The position numbers were made by a program, and so were the translations under genes. From the NCBI RefSeq assembly GCF_030272615.1, contig NC_081407.1:96891897-96951896 (forward strand): a stretch of 60,000 nt of DNA, given 5' to 3'. The notes beneath the pieces were generated by a model. The model was not told where the DNA came from, made no database searches, and saw only the letters and a list, made by a program, of their open reading frames with translations. This DNA comes from Cryptomeria japonica. Lineage: Eukaryota > Streptophyta > Pinopsida > Cupressales > Cupressaceae. This document shows positions 36,951 through 47,786 of the stretch, in pieces. Positions within the stretch are counted from its first letter, which is position 1, and each line of letters begins with the position of its first letter.

Positions 36951-37898
36951 GAGCTACCAGTTCGAGATTGCGTTGTAACTTTCAATCTGAGCTAGTTAAA
37001 CTGACACGGATCTGCGCTGCAAATTTGGAGAAAATTCATTGGGACCATGGCGAGAATGTACATGGTTCGCCACAAAATCTGCGAAACAAAAAGGGTTCTT
37101 CAGTATGTGCAAATGAAGCCCAAACCTGCAATTACAACGACGCACCTGCAACCTACACACAAAAATAGAAGAAAAGGGGGTTGTGGATAGGGGTTTGCCT
37201 CAGTCAAACCCAGGTTGAGGAATCAACCTAGAAAGAAAGTAATTGCAAATGCTTGAATGTAAAAAAAGGAGACGTATACCTTGTAGATTTGCAACTTGTT
37301 GATGATGATTGCTTTGCTTGAATGTAATCACAAATGTTGTATAAAATGGCATGTAACATGACAAAACCCTAACACACACACACATTCTTGCAAAATTAAT
37401 GTTGTAATGTTACTCCAATAGATGAATGAAGAAGACTTGAATGCTTGAATGCTTGATAACGACCTTGAAATCTTCTGCCTTATCCTTATGCTCTCTACTT
37501 GTCCTTTCATTTTTCATTCATCCTTTAATGAGGGTATTGAATTCCCTTTTATACATGCCTCAAGGATTAATTTTCAACCACCGAAGGCCGACAAAGAGGA
37601 ATAACAAACCCCGAAGACAAGAAATGCATAGGAGATCGGGCAACCTGCACATAGGACCACCCTAAGAGGTGGGGACAGAGGTGCCACGCCACTATCCTAG
37701 GGGGAAAAGGGAGCAACGCCCCTGTCCTACCTTATTTTGGGGCCCGGACAAGGTCTAAAGAAGACACAAGACATAAAGGAGGAAGAGAGAAGGGTTGGAA
37801 ATGTAGAAATAGGTCTCGGTTAGGGAAGGAGATGTCGTCGCCAAGGTGAGGACCCAAAATATGGTTAAGATTGCATGGGTCACAATTTTATGACACTA
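36951..37898 (-). repeat. Probable LTR of a minus-strand retrotransposon (left boundary uncertain)
   Basis: The right edge reads ATTTTATGACACTACA, so on the minus strand it begins TGTAGTGTCATAAAAT, a typical TG start. A TATA-like GTATAAAAGGGAATTC lies about 340 bp inside (minus strand, near 37549-37565), a normal U3 length. A (CA)n-like ACACACACACAC is at about 37371-37383. No partner LTR or PBS was found. Confidence 0.45.
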
Positions 37899-38690
37899 CA
37901 CTTCCTAAATGCTCGCTTCTATCTATTCACCATGCTAGCTGTGAACTAGGGAAATCATGCATGTCACACCCAGGTTACCATCGAATTCCATCTTTTTCAC
38001 ACGGAAAATCAATCCACTAGTTTTCTTTCAATATTCGCCTTACATGGATGATTTTGTTTTGATCTTCTCGTCCTGGGACTACTCAACTTTTCTTCAGAAT
38101 TCTTTTAAAATACTGGATTATCCTCTTTTAGATCTTCTCAAAGTTCTAAGGGTTGTGAAAGTTCAAAGGATTATCAGAGGGGGCATCAAGGCTTTTTTGA
38201 CTTTATCCCTCCGTGAGAATCCTTGACAACAAGCAACCTCTGATTTTGTCAAGAAATCTATGATCTTTCATTTCCAACTCAGAGGTTATCCAAATTCTCT
38301 TATCCCTCTGAAACTATTTTCCTTGTTTGTTGAATTGATTTCGACTCAATACAAACCTTCAGAAAACTAGCCTTCTGAAATGAGTTGGCATCCAATCTTC
38401 CTACCTTGTCGCTATTTTCTCCAAGTTGACAAGCTTGCAGTTTGTCCATTCTAAGTTTCTCGCGTAGATAATATACCGCGCCTTTACAACACCCTTATAA
38501 AAGTTGTTTGAAACTCTGTCGTAGATCCTATCCTTCTTGACAAATCACATGGTCATTGTTGGTCAATCTAACACTAACCTTCCATGTGGAAAATGGGTCC
38601 AATCCAAAGTATGACTTGGCATAGCCAACTCACCACTTACTTCACATCGGTCAGCGACCCCACCATCGACTTTTCCTCTCACAATAACAA
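37899..38690. other. No feature recognised
   Basis: Mixed sequence between the probable LTR and the SET-domain pseudogene. A short plus frame at 37957-38226 shows no domain. Confidence 0.4.
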
Positions 38691-39443
38691 TTGACCCTCT
38701 CCCAACTATCTCTCTCATTTGATGGAGTGCAGGTACCACTAAATTGGTATTTGTCAGATGTGTCTTCCTCAAGCAAGGGAAATTCAGGAAGAGAAGAGGA
38801 AAGAGAGACATGTAGTAGGTCTAAAAGAGGGAGATTAACTAGAGGTCAAAAGATTAGAAGAAAATTCCATAAATGCATGGAATTGTTTCTTTCTCAAAGG
38901 GGGTCATGTTCTTATGATGACGAGAGCATAGGCGACATCGAGGTTCCCTTGAGGTACAAATATCTACAGAAACAATGGGTACCCAAGGAACTTCCTCCAA
39001 TAAACACTGATTTTTGTGTTAACGAGAGGATATATCGCATAACACCATCGTCATTACATTGTTTGGGCCTATTTTCCATGGATGACATAAAAGTTTAATA
39101 CAACAAAGTTGTTGAATTGATAGAGTATGTCAGACCCTGTTACAATTACAAAAATTGGATGTAGCTGGTTCGATATACACAAAGTATGCATAGGTATGCA
39201 CTATCAGCAAATTATATACAGCTAAAAGATAATGATCAAAGTAAAAGAGTGGCTATGTACATTGACAGAAGGCCAAAAGCAAGGGAATATTGCAGTTTTT
39301 ATAAATAGTACATGACCTATGTCAACTTATAGGCAACCCAATTGCATATTCGAGGCACTCGAGGGAAACCGTGTATTTGTATGTGTGATAAAATCAATAA
39401 GTGTAGGGGAAGAGCTGCTAATCAATTACAATTTGAATTGCAT
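38691..39443 (+). pseudogene. SET-domain (lysine methyltransferase fold) segment in a transposon context
   Basis: An N-terminal basic part (SKRGRLTRGQKIRRKFHK) precedes the SET domain. The SET signatures appear in order: HCLGLFSMDDIK (about 39058), VELIEYVRPCYNYKNW (39110), RYALSANYIQLKD, VAMYID, then after a one-base frame change near 39285 NIAVFINST and PNCIFEALEGNRVFV, and finally ISVGEELLINYNLN (about 39400). These match the G-x-G, N-H-S-C-x-P-N and G-E-E-L-x-x-D-Y blocks of SET proteins. The histidine of NHSC is absent here (FINST), and DY is NY, so activity is doubtful even apart from three stops. SET proteins methylate lysines, usually on histones. The exons that follow belong to a transposon-like gene. 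Confidence 0.78.
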
Positions 39444-39608
39444 AGATACAAACAAAGTTACTATCGTGGGGGTGGTGTCTACTTATATATACCATTTAAA
39501 CCAACCTCCGATTAATGACTCCAATATACCATTTTATTATTAAGTTTTTTTGGTAAGTCTACTGGTTTCATTTCAATAATGTTTTTTTATATTTAATTTT
39601 TGTCGCAG

Positions 39609-40579
39609 CGCGACATTGATCCGACACATAGCACAGACCGAGATGTAGCTCTGAGAACTTCTACCAAGCAAGTAAACCTCATTGTAATTGTATAAATTAG
39701 ATACAAGCAAAATGCTATATTATTATGTTCTTTTGTTTAGGGTTTTGGATTAATTTTGATAATGTTACTAATATTCTTCTCATAGACAGATGTTCAGGGA
39801 AAGGCACCTGTAGTAGCTGAGAACATCGATACAGAGGTGGAATCACTATTATGCGATGATGGCATCGCATATTCGATAAACCATGTTGAAATGATAAGAA
39901 AGACGCAAAAAAAATTTAATAAAAAAATTATTAAATTGTTATTCATAGTCCCTCAAACTTATGAGATACAAGAGAGGGTGAAACAATTGACAGAAGGAGC
40001 ACAAAACTTGCAAGTAAGGAGTCATGAAATGTTTAGTTATAACATAAGTTCATTCATGGTTTATATTTTATACTCTTTTATGTCATAAACTAAAATATGT
40101 ACATGTTGTTTTTACAGGAATTATTGCTTCCTCATGAAGTTGGTGGCCATTATTAGTGTACTCCAGGTAGTTCAGGTGATGACCATGTTTTGTGCATACA
40201 CCAGCTCATATTTTTACATGTTCATGTCCTTCTATTAATGTGTTATTGCTCTTATATTTATTGTATTGTATATTTAATGTATTAATCTTTAGGTGTTGTC
40301 CATGTTCCTATGCATTCACCACCTCATCCGACCTCATCATCGGCACCTATATTGCCGACTACAATGTCAGCAACATGCAACATGCAGTCATCGAGTACTG
40401 CATCAACCTGTGCAACAAGACATGCACCTAGGGATGTAGAGGCCACTAGTGGTGATATTTTAGTAGCATTTCATGTATCTTCTAGTATTACTAGTACGGG
40501 AACATTGCCAGTCACATTTGTGGTGACCAGTGATCTTGTTCCCATAAAGATAGAGAAGCTTCCTGGTACTTTAAAATAA
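39609..40579 (+). pseudogene. Linker exons between SET and En/Spm-like domains
   Basis: Exon-like blocks bounded by plausible splice sites: about 39609-39671 (after TTTTTGTCGCAG, before GTAAAC), about 39786-40011 (after CTTCTCATAG) and about 40293-40563 (after AATCTTTAG). The last is rich in Ser, Thr and Pro (HSPPHPTSSSAPILPTT). The 39837-40088 piece is helical with basic residues. No domain is recognised. The exon/intron pattern, not the frame alone, supports this. Confidence 0.5.
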
Positions 40580-40656
40580 TTATTATATATAGTCCAATTG
40601 TAATTTACTTATTGATCACTCATTTTGGATTGATGATACCATGATTTTTTTGCAGG

Positions 40657-41175
40657 CAATGATGTTATTTATAAACATCTAAATGATATTACATTAGATA
40701 TCTTTGGGCCCACCATACGTACATGGTGGAATGCCCAAAATCAATAATTAAAAGATGAACTCATAAACCGTTTGGCTATGTTGTTCAGAAATGACACATT
40801 CAACAAAACCAAGGTCCTTCAGAAATATGGCACATATCTAAAGTATGTGAGGAACCAATATAGGATACATTTAGAGAAGAATAGAAAGTACGAGTGTCCC
40901 CCCATGATTCCAGAGAGGGAGTGGAAGGACCTAGTTTCGGAAGGAAAGGAGAAAGCTGAAAAGAGAAAAGGACACACACCATCGGGCGAAGGAAGGTATG
41001 TGATACTATTAACAATTTAATTATGTACTAATTACTCTTTATATTTACATAATATAACATATTTTAAACTTTTCATAGGTTTCCCAACACATCGAAGGCA
41101 ACTAAGGCAAGACTAAAAAAGCACGGGCAACACAAACTTGGCTTTGGTGGTTATATGAAAGTTGTTGCACAAATT
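40657..41175 (+). pseudogene. En/Spm (Ptta)-like DNA-binding or transposase-associated domain, two exons
   Basis: The first exon starts after TTTTTTTGCAG at 40657 and runs to about 40995: FGPTIRTWWNAQNQ, RLAMLFRNDTFNK, VRNQYRIHLEKN, PPMIPEREWKDLVSEGKEKA, ending before GTATGTG. The second starts after CTTTTCATAG at about 41080: FPNTSKATKARLKKHGQHKL, GFGGYMKVVAQ. The pattern of a W-x-x-L block, a charged A-K-x-K helix, an HTxSGEG-like turn and a G-GG-Y end is like the plant Ptta/En/Spm (Transposase_24) domain of TNP1-type CACTA proteins. I am moderately sure of the family. Only one in-frame stop (TAA near 40744) is seen in these exons. Confidence 0.55.
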
Positions 41176-41515
41176 GTAATTATCAATAAATGAAATATCG
41201 CATTGAAATAATAAATTGCAAACATTTTTTTTTAATCAAACAATAGAAGCAAAACTCATGATATTAAGAAAAAATGCAAGGCTCTGAATTCAATAGAGCT
41301 CCCATAGAAGATGACATGAAAATTGCCTTCCAGCAAGGCTATGGAGTTGTGGTTGAACACCTAAGAGAATTGAGTGGGCAAACACAAGATTCTGATGCAT
41401 CTGTCATACATGTAAATAAGCTAAATGAAAACTATTTAAAATTGAATACTTGAGCGATAATCTATTCGATGTTAATTCCAACATAAAGTGACTATATTTG
41501 TTTTAAAAAAGCAAG

Positions 41516-42121
41516 CAATGATAACAATGCACATGGCATTGGAATGCAGCCTGCTAAGGGTGGAATGCAACCTGCACATGATGAAGGTTGTGGTGTGCAT
41601 CCCGATACTGGACGTATTCATGTGCTATACAATTTTTTTTATGTAATTATTAATACAATTAAACATCTTTAATTGAAATTAGTGTAGTAATTAATGTAAC
41701 CTTTTTTGTTTTTATTTTAGAGCATGCATAGCATGGTGAACAAGTGGAGCATGATCAGGGTAGACAACATCAGGAACATGATGTGCCCCCATCAGGTAAA
41801 GAGGGCCATTGGTATTCCTTTAAACGAATTTATTTGCAATTAGTTTATTGATTAATGTAACCTTTCGTGTGTGTTTCAACTCCGGAGGATTTAGAGGGTG
41901 TTCAGCATGTTGAGGATGAGGCTAGACAAAATGATCAGGAAGATGATGTGGCCCCATCGGGTAAAGAGCACCCATGTAATGTTCTTTTAATTAATGAAAT
42001 ACTTGTAACGATAATAAAAAATCTTATGAATTTAACTCATTTCTCTGTTATTGCAACGGAGCCCCCTTTGCCTAGGCGTCCTCGTCGTGAGTACAGGACT
42101 AGGCATTTATTAAGATCATGA
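41516..42121 (+). pseudogene. C-terminal acidic exons of the SET/En-Spm-like gene
   Basis: Three exon-like blocks: about 41516-41612 (GIGMQPAKGGMQPAHDEGCG), 41721-41796 (EHDQGRQHQEHDVPPS) and 41886-41959 (DLEGVQHVEDEARQNDQ). The last two end with nearly the same sequence GATGTGCCCCCATCAG and GATGTGGCCCCATCGG, each followed by GTAAAGAG, which suggests exon duplication. The final block (42055-42121) encodes PPLPRRPRREYRTRHLLRS and a TGA. No domain is recognised. Confidence 0.45.
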
Positions 42122-42230
42122 GTAGAGGGCACAACAACTGAAGAGGGGAAAAATGATGAAGAAAATGATGCTCCACTTAGTGTTTACATAGCTTCAACAA
42201 CAACAAAAAATGATTATAATCGTATTATTT

Positions 42231-42404
42231 GTTAATGAATGAATGTAATTATGTGTTAATGAATGTTAATGAATGATATTTGTTAATGAATGTTGATTAA
42301 TGTTATATGTTAATGAATGTTATGTGTTAATGAATGCTATGTGATAATGAATGAATGTTATATTTTATTAATGGATGAAAGAATGAATGAATGTTATATG
42401 TTAA
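42231..42404. repeat. Minisatellite of TGTTAATGAATG-type units
   Basis: About ten imperfect units of 11-24 bp (GTTAATGAATGTTATGT and similar), directly after the stop codon region of the SET-containing gene. Confidence 0.88.
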
Positions 42405-43969
42405 CAGGGAATTTAGAGTGATGTTGGGGGGGGAGGGCCAAATGAGCTTCCACCTTCACGTGGTTGGCCCTATTAAGTAGAGAATATTAAACTATTCTTG
42501 AAACAAAGAGAAGCTCAATAAGGTAACGCACTTTTCAATATTTCCTTATGCTCCACTGTTAATCTTATTGAATAATATATATTGAATCTTAAGTGCAGGG
42601 TCCAACACGAACAACAACACAAGAAGTTACTTAGTGGAGACCATCAAAGGTAAGGTCCTTGATTAAGATTTTGTTGTTTATATTCATATTGTTGATTACA
42701 GAAAATAGATTTTATTGTTTATATTCATATTGTTGATTACATAGGCAAATATTCATTTAACTTTTTAAAAGGGCAGTCACCAAATACACCAAATAGTTGG
42801 CTAAGTCTGAGATCAAAGATTAGCAATTAGGAGTCACCAAATACACCAAATAGTTGTCTAAACAAGGGCTAGAACCCACTATGAAATATAGTTTACACTT
42901 GTCCTTGAATTGAGAACTTCAACATTTTAATGGACTACATAGGGCACTGCCTTAAAAAATGAGCCGACTTCACATGAAATTGGTCTAAGGTAGAAATAAC
43001 GGTAAAAGGAACATCTAAGCTTTTAAATTCAACTTTAACTTGAGGGTGATGGAACCAATGGTGGGACAAGTAAAACCATCGTGCAACTTAATCAAGACTT
43101 TGGATTTATCATAATTGTCTTGGTTATATGTTGAGTCTTTGAACTATCAATGTAGCTTGATCTTTGACATTTTGTTACAATGGTTGCATTTTGTTGTGAA
43201 TGATACTCTTTATAGTTTATATAACTGTGAATTGTCCTTTTGTTTAAATGATGTTACTATTTTGACTATGTATTGTAGGTCTATCATACTTTGGGACTAT
43301 CAAAGATTTATTCATATTGCTTATATGATACTATCATGTTCTCATTCATCTAAACATTATACCCCTTTAACCCTTAATCATTGTAACTGCCTTTGGCCCT
43401 TTTGGCATTGGATCAAATCCTTACTTGGGTAAAGTTGTTAACTGCTTCTACTCTTTGTCATTAGCTTGCTACAATTTTTTCTGATATAATCCTTGTATAT
43501 GAACATCTTTGCTTATGGACTATGAGATATCACTTTGTGGTTTGAGATCTTTATAATCTTAGTGTGTTGCTATGATTATAATCTCTGCATCATTTAACCC
43601 TTCATGACCTTGTACGTTATCTCTGACTTATAAATATCATTCTACTATAGTATAATGCATAATAGCTACCTATCTTCATCAAAGCTTTGCATGCTACTTC
43701 TGTCATTTTCCTCACACTCATATCCATGCTTTATCAAGGTCTTCATTACCCAAATAATCCCTCCTGGTTGTGTTTGTATATTGTTATATGGGATTGTTGA
43801 TTTTGTATATTGTTAGAATATATAATTTACCATAATTAGTTAGTCATTGAGGTAAGGAGTTATATAGGGGTAGTTCAATATTTGAGAAATTTTATCAAAT
43901 CATATTCCATATTTTCAATTATCTATATTCCCTGATGGCAATTATTTTATTTTTTTTAAATATAGCCTA
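42405..43969. other. Noncoding interior of the CACTA-like unit with two short direct repeats
   Basis: A 36-bp direct repeat (TTTTGTTGTTTATATTCATA and on, near 42671 and 42708) and a 24-bp direct repeat (AGTCACCAAATACACCAAAT and on, near 42775 and 42830). No coding frame is supported. Confidence 0.5.
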
Positions 43970-44562
43970 TTCGTCGAAATTCTGACGTACATGCCCAACA
44001 TAGTCTCCGACGAGAGTGTTGTATCTGCGACAAAATATTTCATCGCAGACACAACACTTGTCAGAGATTCCTTGCATTTGTTTTTGGAATTCTGACAAAA
44101 AAGGACACTATGTTTCGACAACAATGTTGTACCTGCGACAAAAAATTTTGTTGCAGGTGCACCATTCCAATCGAAGTTTCCTTATATTTCTTGTCGAAAT
44201 TTTGACAAAAAAGGGCACTACGCTCCAACGGGAATGTTGTATCTGTGACCAAATTTTTTGTTGTAGGAGCACCATTCTTGTCAGAGCATAATGTCCTTTT
44301 TGTCAGAATTTTGACGAAAAACCCAATGCATGGTTTGTCAGAAGATTGGCTACTTCATCAAAATTCCAACAAATTAGATAGCCACGTTATGTATCAACTT
44401 CTGACAAAGAAGGCATCATAATTCTGTCGAACATCTATCCGTAGAATAACCCGACAAAATTTTAGCAACGAAAAAAATTTCGTCGTTTCGTCGGATCTAC
44501 GACAATAATATGTTGGAATTACAACGATAGTTCATCGAAAAATGGCCCCAAATGAGTTAGTG
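43970..44562. repeat. Subterminal palindromic repeat array and probable CACTA terminus
   Basis: Three units of about 110 bp begin with GTTGTA(T/C)CTGCGAC near 44018, 44126 and 44234. Each contains an imperfect palindrome: CTGCGAC..ATCGCAG at 44025-44048 and CCTGCGAC..GTTGCAGG at 44132-44157, the third decayed. Between them are repeated TTCTGACAAAAAAGG-type words. The last part (44450-44540) holds GTCGTTTCGTCGGATCTACG and similar. The array ends at TAGTG (44558-44562). Confidence 0.75.
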
Positions 44563-46284
44563 GCAAGATTGCATGGGGATATTTTAAGGACTTTCAAAAG
44601 AAAATGCATGCAAGGGAAAGGATACCGACAGAGGTTGTCTACCTGTATGAAAACACAATTTGCTTTATGGTTGATACAGACAATTGCATGATGGAGGCAA
44701 ATGAGCCCCAAACTACATGGGTTATGCCCATGGGATATGAAGTGGACAAGGATCTTCTAATTGCATATGTTGATCATTTGCTTGCCCATCCGGTACATAC
44801 AACAGCAGAACATTTTGGCACTTACAAGGAGAAATCCCTTCAAGTGCATTTAGAACTTAACAGACCGATAATTGCTAAGAAATTTAGAAAAGAAGTTGAA
44901 GCATTTGCAGAGTAAGCAGGATTCACAAAGGAAGCCATTTCTAAAGCAAGAGAAAAGCATGTTTCTCAATAGGCCAGAACATCAAGTGCACCAACCGGTA
45001 CCCCCACCAGTGTAAACACAAGAGCTGGAAAGGAGAAATCTACAGAGAAAGAAAAAATAGCAGTTGTCAAGAAGGAGAAACCAGTAGCAACAAAGAAGGA
45101 GAAACCATCAAAGATTCAGTTCCAAAGAAAAGGTAAGATTGTTGAGCCACTCGTTGCACTGGTTAAGACTGGTAAAAGGAAAAAGAAACAAGTACAGAAA
45201 CCAGTAGATGTTGATGAAGAAGAGACTGAGTCCGAAGGAGAAAAGAAAGCCCTAAGGGCCACTAGCAAAAGGTCTAAGGGTGTTGGTACTTCAACTGTCA
45301 AATCTTCAAAGAAACCAGTAACCAAGGTCACACCTCTTGAAAATTTAATAATAAACATTAAAGAGTATGGTTTATTGACTGGTGTGAAAAAACTCTATGA
45401 TAAGTTTAGTGAATATGAACAAAGAAAGATAGAGGATGCAGTTGTTTACATGATGAATAAATACAGCAAGGCCCTAATTGAATTGCAAGGGCAAATTCCA
45501 AATTCTTTATATAATAAGATTGATGCAAGATGGCGGGCAGCCATGAGACAAGATAGAGAATACATTAAATTTATTCCAAAAAACTTGCAACCTGAAGCTA
45601 CTAAGGAGAAGATACATGAAATTATTTCTAAGGAAAAGTCATCTTTTAGGTCAAAGAAAAGGTTGATAAGAATGTTAATTGGTGAGACCCAATCAGTCCA
45701 TGAGGAGACTGAACAAATTTTAAGAAGGTACTGGGTCTGATCCCAGATGAAGAGGAAGAAGTTAAGGAAGATGAACTGGAGAGGTTTGAGGCTGAAGATC
45801 TTCCTGAAGGAGTCAAGATAACTAATTTTGAGCCTGATGAAATAGTGATGGGAGATCAACCAGTGAACACACAAACTGAACGTGTGATTATCCCTGATGA
45901 TGATGATACCGGTAATAATGATGACGCTAATGCTACTAACAATGTGGATGTGCAGGATGTTGATGTTCAAATGTCTGAGCAACATGAACAGGAACAGGGA
46001 CAGGAAGAAAAGAAAGATGAGGAGCCATAAGTAGTAACTCAAACTATTGATACACAGCCCCCACCAATACAGGAAACTGAAAAGAATAAGGAAAGTAAAA
46101 AGAAAGAGGAAGTGACAAAAGATAAGCCTGAAGATGCAAAGAAGAAGACAGAAGAAAAATAAAAGGAAGAGGAGAAAACTAAAGACACGTGGAGATAACC
46201 GGCACTATTTTGGAGACCTGGCATAATGATCTGATGCAGTTGAAATCTCATTTTAGTGATGCTTTTTCTAAGATTGCATTGTAA
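44563..46284 (+). pseudogene. Extra ORF at envelope position of SIRE-like element, Lys/Glu-rich, truncated at 5' end
   Basis: The frame enters at the CACTA-like junction (KIAWGYFKDFQKK) and includes ERIPTEVVYLYENTICFMVD, TTWVMPMGYEVDKDLLIAYV, then a basic Lys-rich region (44950-45330), a helical part (45375-45740, VKKLYDKFSEYEQRKIEDAV and WRAAMRQDREYIKF), an acidic Asp/Glu/Gln-rich stretch (45740-46030), a second Lys/Glu-rich run and the end TILETWHNDLMQLKSHF at 46200-46284. There are several stops and at least one frame change near 45740. There is no signal peptide or clear transmembrane helix, so I do not call it an envelope protein. Position between pol and PPT is the main evidence for its class. 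Confidence 0.55.
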
Positions 46285-46563
46285 AGACATTCATATATGC
46301 TAATGAAATTTTGATGCACATTTTGATGTAACATGTATTTATCTTTCATGTATTTACTTCTTTGTTTGGCATTGTTGTCAAAGGGGGAGTAATAATTGAA
46401 GAGTTGGTCAAAATTTTGTATGTAAAAGTAAAGGGAGAATTAGTAGAAAGTTTTTCTTTTGTAATAGCATGCAATTGCTAAGGGGGAGTATATGTCATGA
46501 AGTCAATTTTTGTTTTTGCACACTTAGCTGACAAAAATTTTCCTAAGTGTTGTCATCAATGCC

Positions 46564-46575
46564 AAAGGGGGAGAA
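46564..46575 (+). other. Polypurine tract of SIRE-like element
   Basis: AAAGGGGGAGAA immediately before the TGTTGGC LTR start. Two further copies, CAAAGGGGGAGTAAT at about 46379 and CTAAGGGGGAGTAT at about 46477, lie upstream at intervals of 85-100 bp. Confidence 0.8.
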
Positions 46576-47776
46576 TGTTGGCATTTGACTGAACTGATAA
46601 AGGATTTATTGGTGATTGTGATGAAGAGATTGAGATTCATGTTTGATGACTAAGTCTTGTGTTTTCATTGATGGCAACAACTTTTTTGTAGTCATCTAAG
46701 TCTTGGAAAGCAACTGGTAAGGTAAACCAATACAGAAGACAATTAACCAGTGAATCGGCAAATAGGTCCTCAACTGGTAAACAGGAACAGAGTTGCATTC
46801 ATACAACTGTTACAAGCGATTGATGAAGAGTTGGATGTTGTGGTTTTAAAGAAATGATGGAGGCAAGTAATTGGAGCTATGTTCATGACCGCATTGGCGG
46901 ATTCAACCGGACAAGTGAGATTTGATGTACAGAGCAGGCATTCTAACGAACACTTAACCGATAGTGATACAGTCACTTAAATCGGTAAAATGGTACAATT
47001 TTTTGTCTTATTTTTAGTTTGTTATGTCGGTGGCCGACCTAAGTTCAATGTGCAATGTTAGTTTGTCTAGATTCATTGAACCTAGGAAATTGTTCCAAGG
47101 TTGTTAGCCGACTAAGTTGATGTCTATATAAAATGTGATGAGTTATGAGATAGACATGTGTATGTTGATGAGATCGAAGATGAATAAAGAGAGGTTGATT
47201 ATGAGGTGATTAGTGAAGCTTTGTATTGATGTGTTTTTGAAGTTTTGAGGATCTAAAGTGGATCTTATCAGACACAGAGGTGTTATATGAATATCATTTG
47301 AACTATTATTATCCTAACAGTTACAACAGCAAAATCCCTTAATCGGGTAGGTCTTGACAGACCTTAATTTATAAATCCCCTAACAGGGTAGCTCTATATC
47401 AGAGTGTTAAATTCTCTTACAAGGTTGATCGTAACAGGTCAAAGCTCCTAACAGGGCTCATCATATTAAATCCCTTAACTGGGTGAGTCCTAACCGGGTC
47501 TACTCCTAATGAAGAATATTTGTAAGACCTTAACCGGTCAAGATTTCTATTCTGCAGATAGTGAATCTTGTGGGTATTAACTCCCACTGTGGTTTTTTCC
47601 TTTTGTGTTTCCACGTATAAATCTCTTGTGTTATGTGGAAGTTGTTTTATTGGGCATCAGCTTATGTGGTGATATTCCTCTTATGCTTGTTAAATTTTAA
47701 ATTGTTTAAGTTGGTGATCAGATTCATATTGTTTTTGCTTGCACTGATTCAACCCCCCCCCCTCTCAGTGCCTTAT
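46576..47776 (+). repeat. 3' LTR of SIRE-like copia element
   Basis: It starts TGTTGGCATTTGAC after the PPT. It shares CCCACTGTGGTTTTTTCC, TTCCACGTATAA and the final GATTCAACCCCCCCCCCTC-type block with the solo LTR at 26199-27096. It contains several AACAGG(T/G) and TAACCGG(T/G) short repeats at 47320-47530. The right end is uncertain by about 15 bp. Confidence 0.72.
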
Positions 47777-47786
47777 AAGTTTATCA

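Larger units (their letters stand above)
38691..44562 (+). mobile_element. CACTA-like unit carrying a SET-domain gene (left end not found)
   Basis: A multi-exon plus-strand pseudogene (SET domain, then an En/Spm-like domain) is followed by 43970-44562, an array of palindromic subterminal repeats ending GAGTTAGTG. CACTA elements end TAGTG and carry such subterminal repeats. The next base pairs begin the open frame of a copia element, so TAGTG at 44558-44562 is a plausible terminus. No CACTA start was found to the left. It may be the second gene of the same element as the TNP2 at 21.9-24.9 kb, split by later insertions. Confidence 0.5.
44563..47776 (+). mobile_element. SIRE-like Ty1/copia element, 3' part only
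   Basis: It contains a long ORF in the position of the extra (envelope-position) ORF of SIRE-type elements, three AAGGGGGAG tracts, a polypurine tract and an LTR beginning TGTTGGC. No copia RT or integrase is present, since the left part stops at the CACTA-like terminus. On the right it abuts a cut LTR of the gag-only element. Confidence 0.65.

Noticed and set aside
37891-37898. CACTA start at CACTACA (5' terminus for the SET-containing unit)
   Set aside because: Read on the minus strand it is a TGTAGTG LTR start with a TATA box about 340 bp inside; no subterminal repeats like those at 43970 follow it.
44563-46284. Envelope glycoprotein
   Set aside because: The ORF is in envelope position, but no signal peptide, transmembrane helix or cysteine pattern is seen.
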